DNA of 9,298 bases, taken from contig JASHWM010000185.1 of the NCBI GenBank assembly GCA_030044075.1, positions 1 through 9,298 of the forward strand, read 5' to 3'. The translations under genes and the position numbers were made by a program. Under the pieces are notes generated by a model, which saw nothing but the letters and a program-made list of their open reading frames with translations, was not told the origin of the DNA and did not search any database. This DNA is from Candidatus Rhabdochlamydia sp. (GTDB taxonomy: Bacteria > Chlamydiota > Chlamydiia > Chlamydiales > Rhabdochlamydiaceae). Below, in pieces: positions 7,553 through 9,298 of the stretch (within the stretch, counting starts at the first letter, position 1; each line of letters begins with the position of its first letter).

Positions 7553-8395
7553 ATGAAAAGAATTGTTATTATTATCTGCGCTATTACTATCCTTCTTGGA
7601 GCAGCTCTGTCGTTTTATCTCAACGTGAGAGGACGATCAAACCCAAACGAGCTTGTTCTTTATGGCAATGTCGATGTCAGGCAGGTCGATATTGGTTTCC
7701 GCGTGTCTGGAAGGGTAGCGGAGCTTTATTACGAGGAAGGGGATTTCGTTCCTAAGGGAAGCCTGATGACGGTCCTTGACAAATCACCTTACGATAGCCA
7801 GATCCTGCAGGCGAGGGCCAACCTTGATTCAGTTAAAGCGGGGCTTGACAATGCTGAAATTTTATTGGGGAGAAGACAGCAGGCGGTAGGGACGGGGGGT
7901 GTTTCCCAGCAAGATGTGGACGATGCCCTTGCATCGCGTAACGAGTTCCTTGCAAACTACTATGCAGCAGAGGCTGCTTTGGCGGTCGCGATCGATAATG
8001 CAAGCTATACGGAAGTGTACGCCCCGACAGATGGGATTATCCTGACGCGTATCCGCGAGCCGGGGACAGCTGTCAATTCTGTCGACCCCGTCTATACTCT
8101 TTCTGTATGTTCTCCTGTCTGGATCCGCGCCTATGTGGATGAGACAGACCTAGGGTCGATCTATTACGGCATGACAGCAGACGTTTATACAGATGGAGGA
8201 AGGATCTATACGGGGAAGATCGGTTTTATTTCTCCTGTTGCCGAGTTCACCCCAAAAACTGTCGAAACAACCCAGCTTCGCACAGACCTTGTCTATCGGC
8301 TGAGGGTTTATGCCGACAATCCTGACAGGTATTTGAAACAGGGGATGCCTGTCACTGTGAAGCTGCATCGCCACAAGAAGGAAAAAAATGAGTGA
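7553..8395 (+). CDS. ybhG: YbhG-like periplasmic adaptor (HlyD/membrane fusion family) of an ABC efflux pump
   Basis: This 280-residue membrane fusion protein would link an inner-membrane ABC transporter to an outer-membrane channel. One N-terminal membrane anchor covers about residues 4-23. It is followed by the first lipoyl half (about 34-78, LYGNVDVRQVDIGFRVSGRV), a coiled-coil hairpin (about 81-150), the second lipoyl half (APTDGIILTRIREPGTAV, 157-174) and a beta-barrel region. The YbhG signature GFISPVAEFTPKTVET (224-239) and the following LRTDLVYRLRV are intact. The ATG at 7553 is preferred over an in-frame TTG at 7517 because it puts the hydrophobic anchor directly at the N terminus and because 7517 lies inside the likely -35 box. 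No Shine-Dalgarno sequence is visible. E. coli YbhG is about 330 residues; the difference lies in the hairpin, whose two arms are each roughly 25-28 residues shorter. The gene overlaps the ATPase gene by 8 bases, indicating an operon. Confidence 0.92.
   Translation: MKRIVIIICAITILLGAALSFYLNVRGRSNPNELVLYGNVDVRQVDIGFRVSGRVAELYYEEGDFVPKGSLMTVLDKSPYDSQILQARANLDSVKAGLDNAEILLGRRQQAVGTGGVSQQDVDDALASRNEFLANYYAAEAALAVAIDNASYTEVYAPTDGIILTRIREPGTAVNSVDPVYTLSVCSPVWIRAYVDETDLGSIYYGMTADVYTDGGRIYTGKIGFISPVAEFTPKTVETTQLRTDLVYRLRVYADNPDRYLKQGMPVTVKLHRHKKEKNE
8378..8382 (+). promoter_or_regulatory. Ribosome binding site of the YbhF-like gene
   Basis: AAGGA lies five bases before the ATG at 8388, inside the 3' end of the adaptor gene. 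It decides the ATPase start and allows translational coupling across the 8-base overlap. Confidence 0.6.
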
Positions 8396-9298
8396 GCCTC
8401 TTGTCACCATTCGTGGCCTCACTAAAAGTTTTATCAAGGACAGGCCGCCAGCAATCAATGGGATTGATGCCACGATCCCAAGAGGGGAGATCGTTGCCCT
8501 TGCCGGCCCGGATGGCGCCGGAAAGACGACCTTGATCAGGCTGATCGCAGGCCTTCTTCTTCCGACAGAGGGAAGCGTTACTGTCGCAGGTTATGACACA
8601 ATAAAAAATTCCGAGCCCGTCCACGTCCTTACCGGATATATGCCTCAAAAATTCGGTCTTTATGAAGACCTGACCGTGATGCAAAACCTTGTTCTTTATG
8701 CCGACTTGCGCGGCGTGCTCGGCAGTGAAAGGGAAGAGACATTTGAAAAGCTCCTGAAATTTACAGACCTTCATCGCTTTACCGAAAGGCTTGCGGGGGC
8801 TTTGTCCGGAGGGATGAAGCAGAAGCTTGGCCTTGCTTGCGCGCTTATCAAAAAACCGGTCTTGCTACTTCTTGATGAGCCAAGCGTTGGCGTCGACCCC
8901 ATTTCCCGGCGCGAGCTATGGAATATGGTCTATTCGCTTCTTGATGAAGGGATCTCTGTCGTCTGGAGCACTGCTTATTTGAACGAGGTGGAACGGTGCC
9001 ATACCGTCCTCTTGCTCAATGAAGGGAAGCTCCTTTATTTCGGAGCTCCCAGCAAGCTTACCGAACGTGTCAGGGGCCGCGTTTTCAAAGTCACAAATAT
9101 CCAGGGGAGCCGCCGCAATCTTTTGTTTCAATTTTTGAATCAAAAGAATGTGATCGACGGTGTGATCCAAGGCTACGACCTCCGCATTGTGACCAAAGAA
9201 GCTGAAGCGCCTTCCATTCCTTCAAGCCAAATCGGCTATGAGGTCCAAAAAATAGAGCCCAGGTTTGAGGATGCTTTCCTCGATATTCTCGGAGGAGG
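8388..9298 (+). CDS. ybhF: YbhF-like ABC transporter ATPase, N-terminal nucleotide-binding domain (3' end outside window)
   Basis: The frame runs from the ATG at 8388 to the window edge without a stop, giving 303 complete codons. It closely resembles the first half of E. coli YbhF, a protein of about 580 residues with two fused nucleotide-binding domains that powers the YbhSR permease in drug and cation export. Visible motifs are Walker A GPDGAGKTT (40-48), the Q-loop in GYMPQKFGLYEDLTV (Q87), signature LSGGMKQ (139-145), Walker B LLLLDEP (159-165, with E164 present) and D-loop GVDP (168-171). The H-loop histidine is replaced: the region reads WSTAYLNEVE with A196 in that position. The end, PRFEDAFLDILGG, matches the close of the first YbhF domain, so a second ATPase domain should follow outside the window. 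It acts at the cytoplasmic face of the inner membrane and overlaps the adaptor gene by 8 bases. Identification as YbhF type is strong; the substrate is unknown. Confidence 0.93.
   Translation, partial: MSEPLVTIRGLTKSFIKDRPPAINGIDATIPRGEIVALAGPDGAGKTTLIRLIAGLLLPTEGSVTVAGYDTIKNSEPVHVLTGYMPQKFGLYEDLTVMQNLVLYADLRGVLGSEREETFEKLLKFTDLHRFTERLAGALSGGMKQKLGLACALIKKPVLLLLDEPSVGVDPISRRELWNMVYSLLDEGISVVWSTAYLNEVERCHTVLLLNEGKLLYFGAPSKLTERVRGRVFKVTNIQGSRRNLLFQFLNQKNVIDGVIQGYDLRIVTKEAEAPSIPSSQIGYEVQKIEPRFEDAFLDILGG

Overview
The window comes from a Gram-negative bacterium. It encodes an outer-membrane efflux lipoprotein of the OprM/NodT type and an inner-membrane-anchored periplasmic adaptor, which only make sense in a two-membrane cell. 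Base composition is moderate, clearly lower in the gaps between genes, and coding density is high. The taxon cannot be fixed from the sequence alone. The efflux adaptor and ATPase resemble enterobacterial YbhG and YbhF, but the order glycosidase / aconitase / outer-membrane channel / YbhGF is not an arrangement I recognise from a model organism. An environmental chlamydia or a gammaproteobacterium are guesses only. No mobile element, tRNA, rRNA or CRISPR array is visible.

Layout. The window opens with the 3' end of an unrecognised + strand gene (to 320). A 100-base AT-rich gap with three TTGTGC repeats and a weak promoter follows. Next is a large cytoplasmic GH63/MGH1-like glycosidase (421-3099, +). 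It converges directly on acnA, an iron-sulfur aconitase with an unusually long linker insert (5952-3100, -); the two stop codons abut with no base between them. Upstream of acnA on the same strand, 48 bases away, is an OprM-type channel gene (7467-6001, -). The best acnA promoter candidate overlaps the stop codon of that channel gene, so acnA probably has its own transcription start.

After an 85-base, very AT-rich divergent promoter region, the + strand carries a YbhG-like adaptor (7553-8395). It overlaps by 8 bases the start of a YbhF-like ABC ATPase (8388 to the window end, incomplete). The channel, adaptor and ATPase together look like a tripartite ABC efflux pump laid out as a divergon. 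The permease genes (ybhS/ybhR type) are expected just beyond the right edge.

Nothing here is clearly a new system. The points most worth a second look are the roughly 55-residue insert in aconitase, the symmetrically shortened coiled-coil hairpin of the adaptor, the divergent promoter region whose two genes both lack a Shine-Dalgarno sequence, and the orphan GH63 enzyme.
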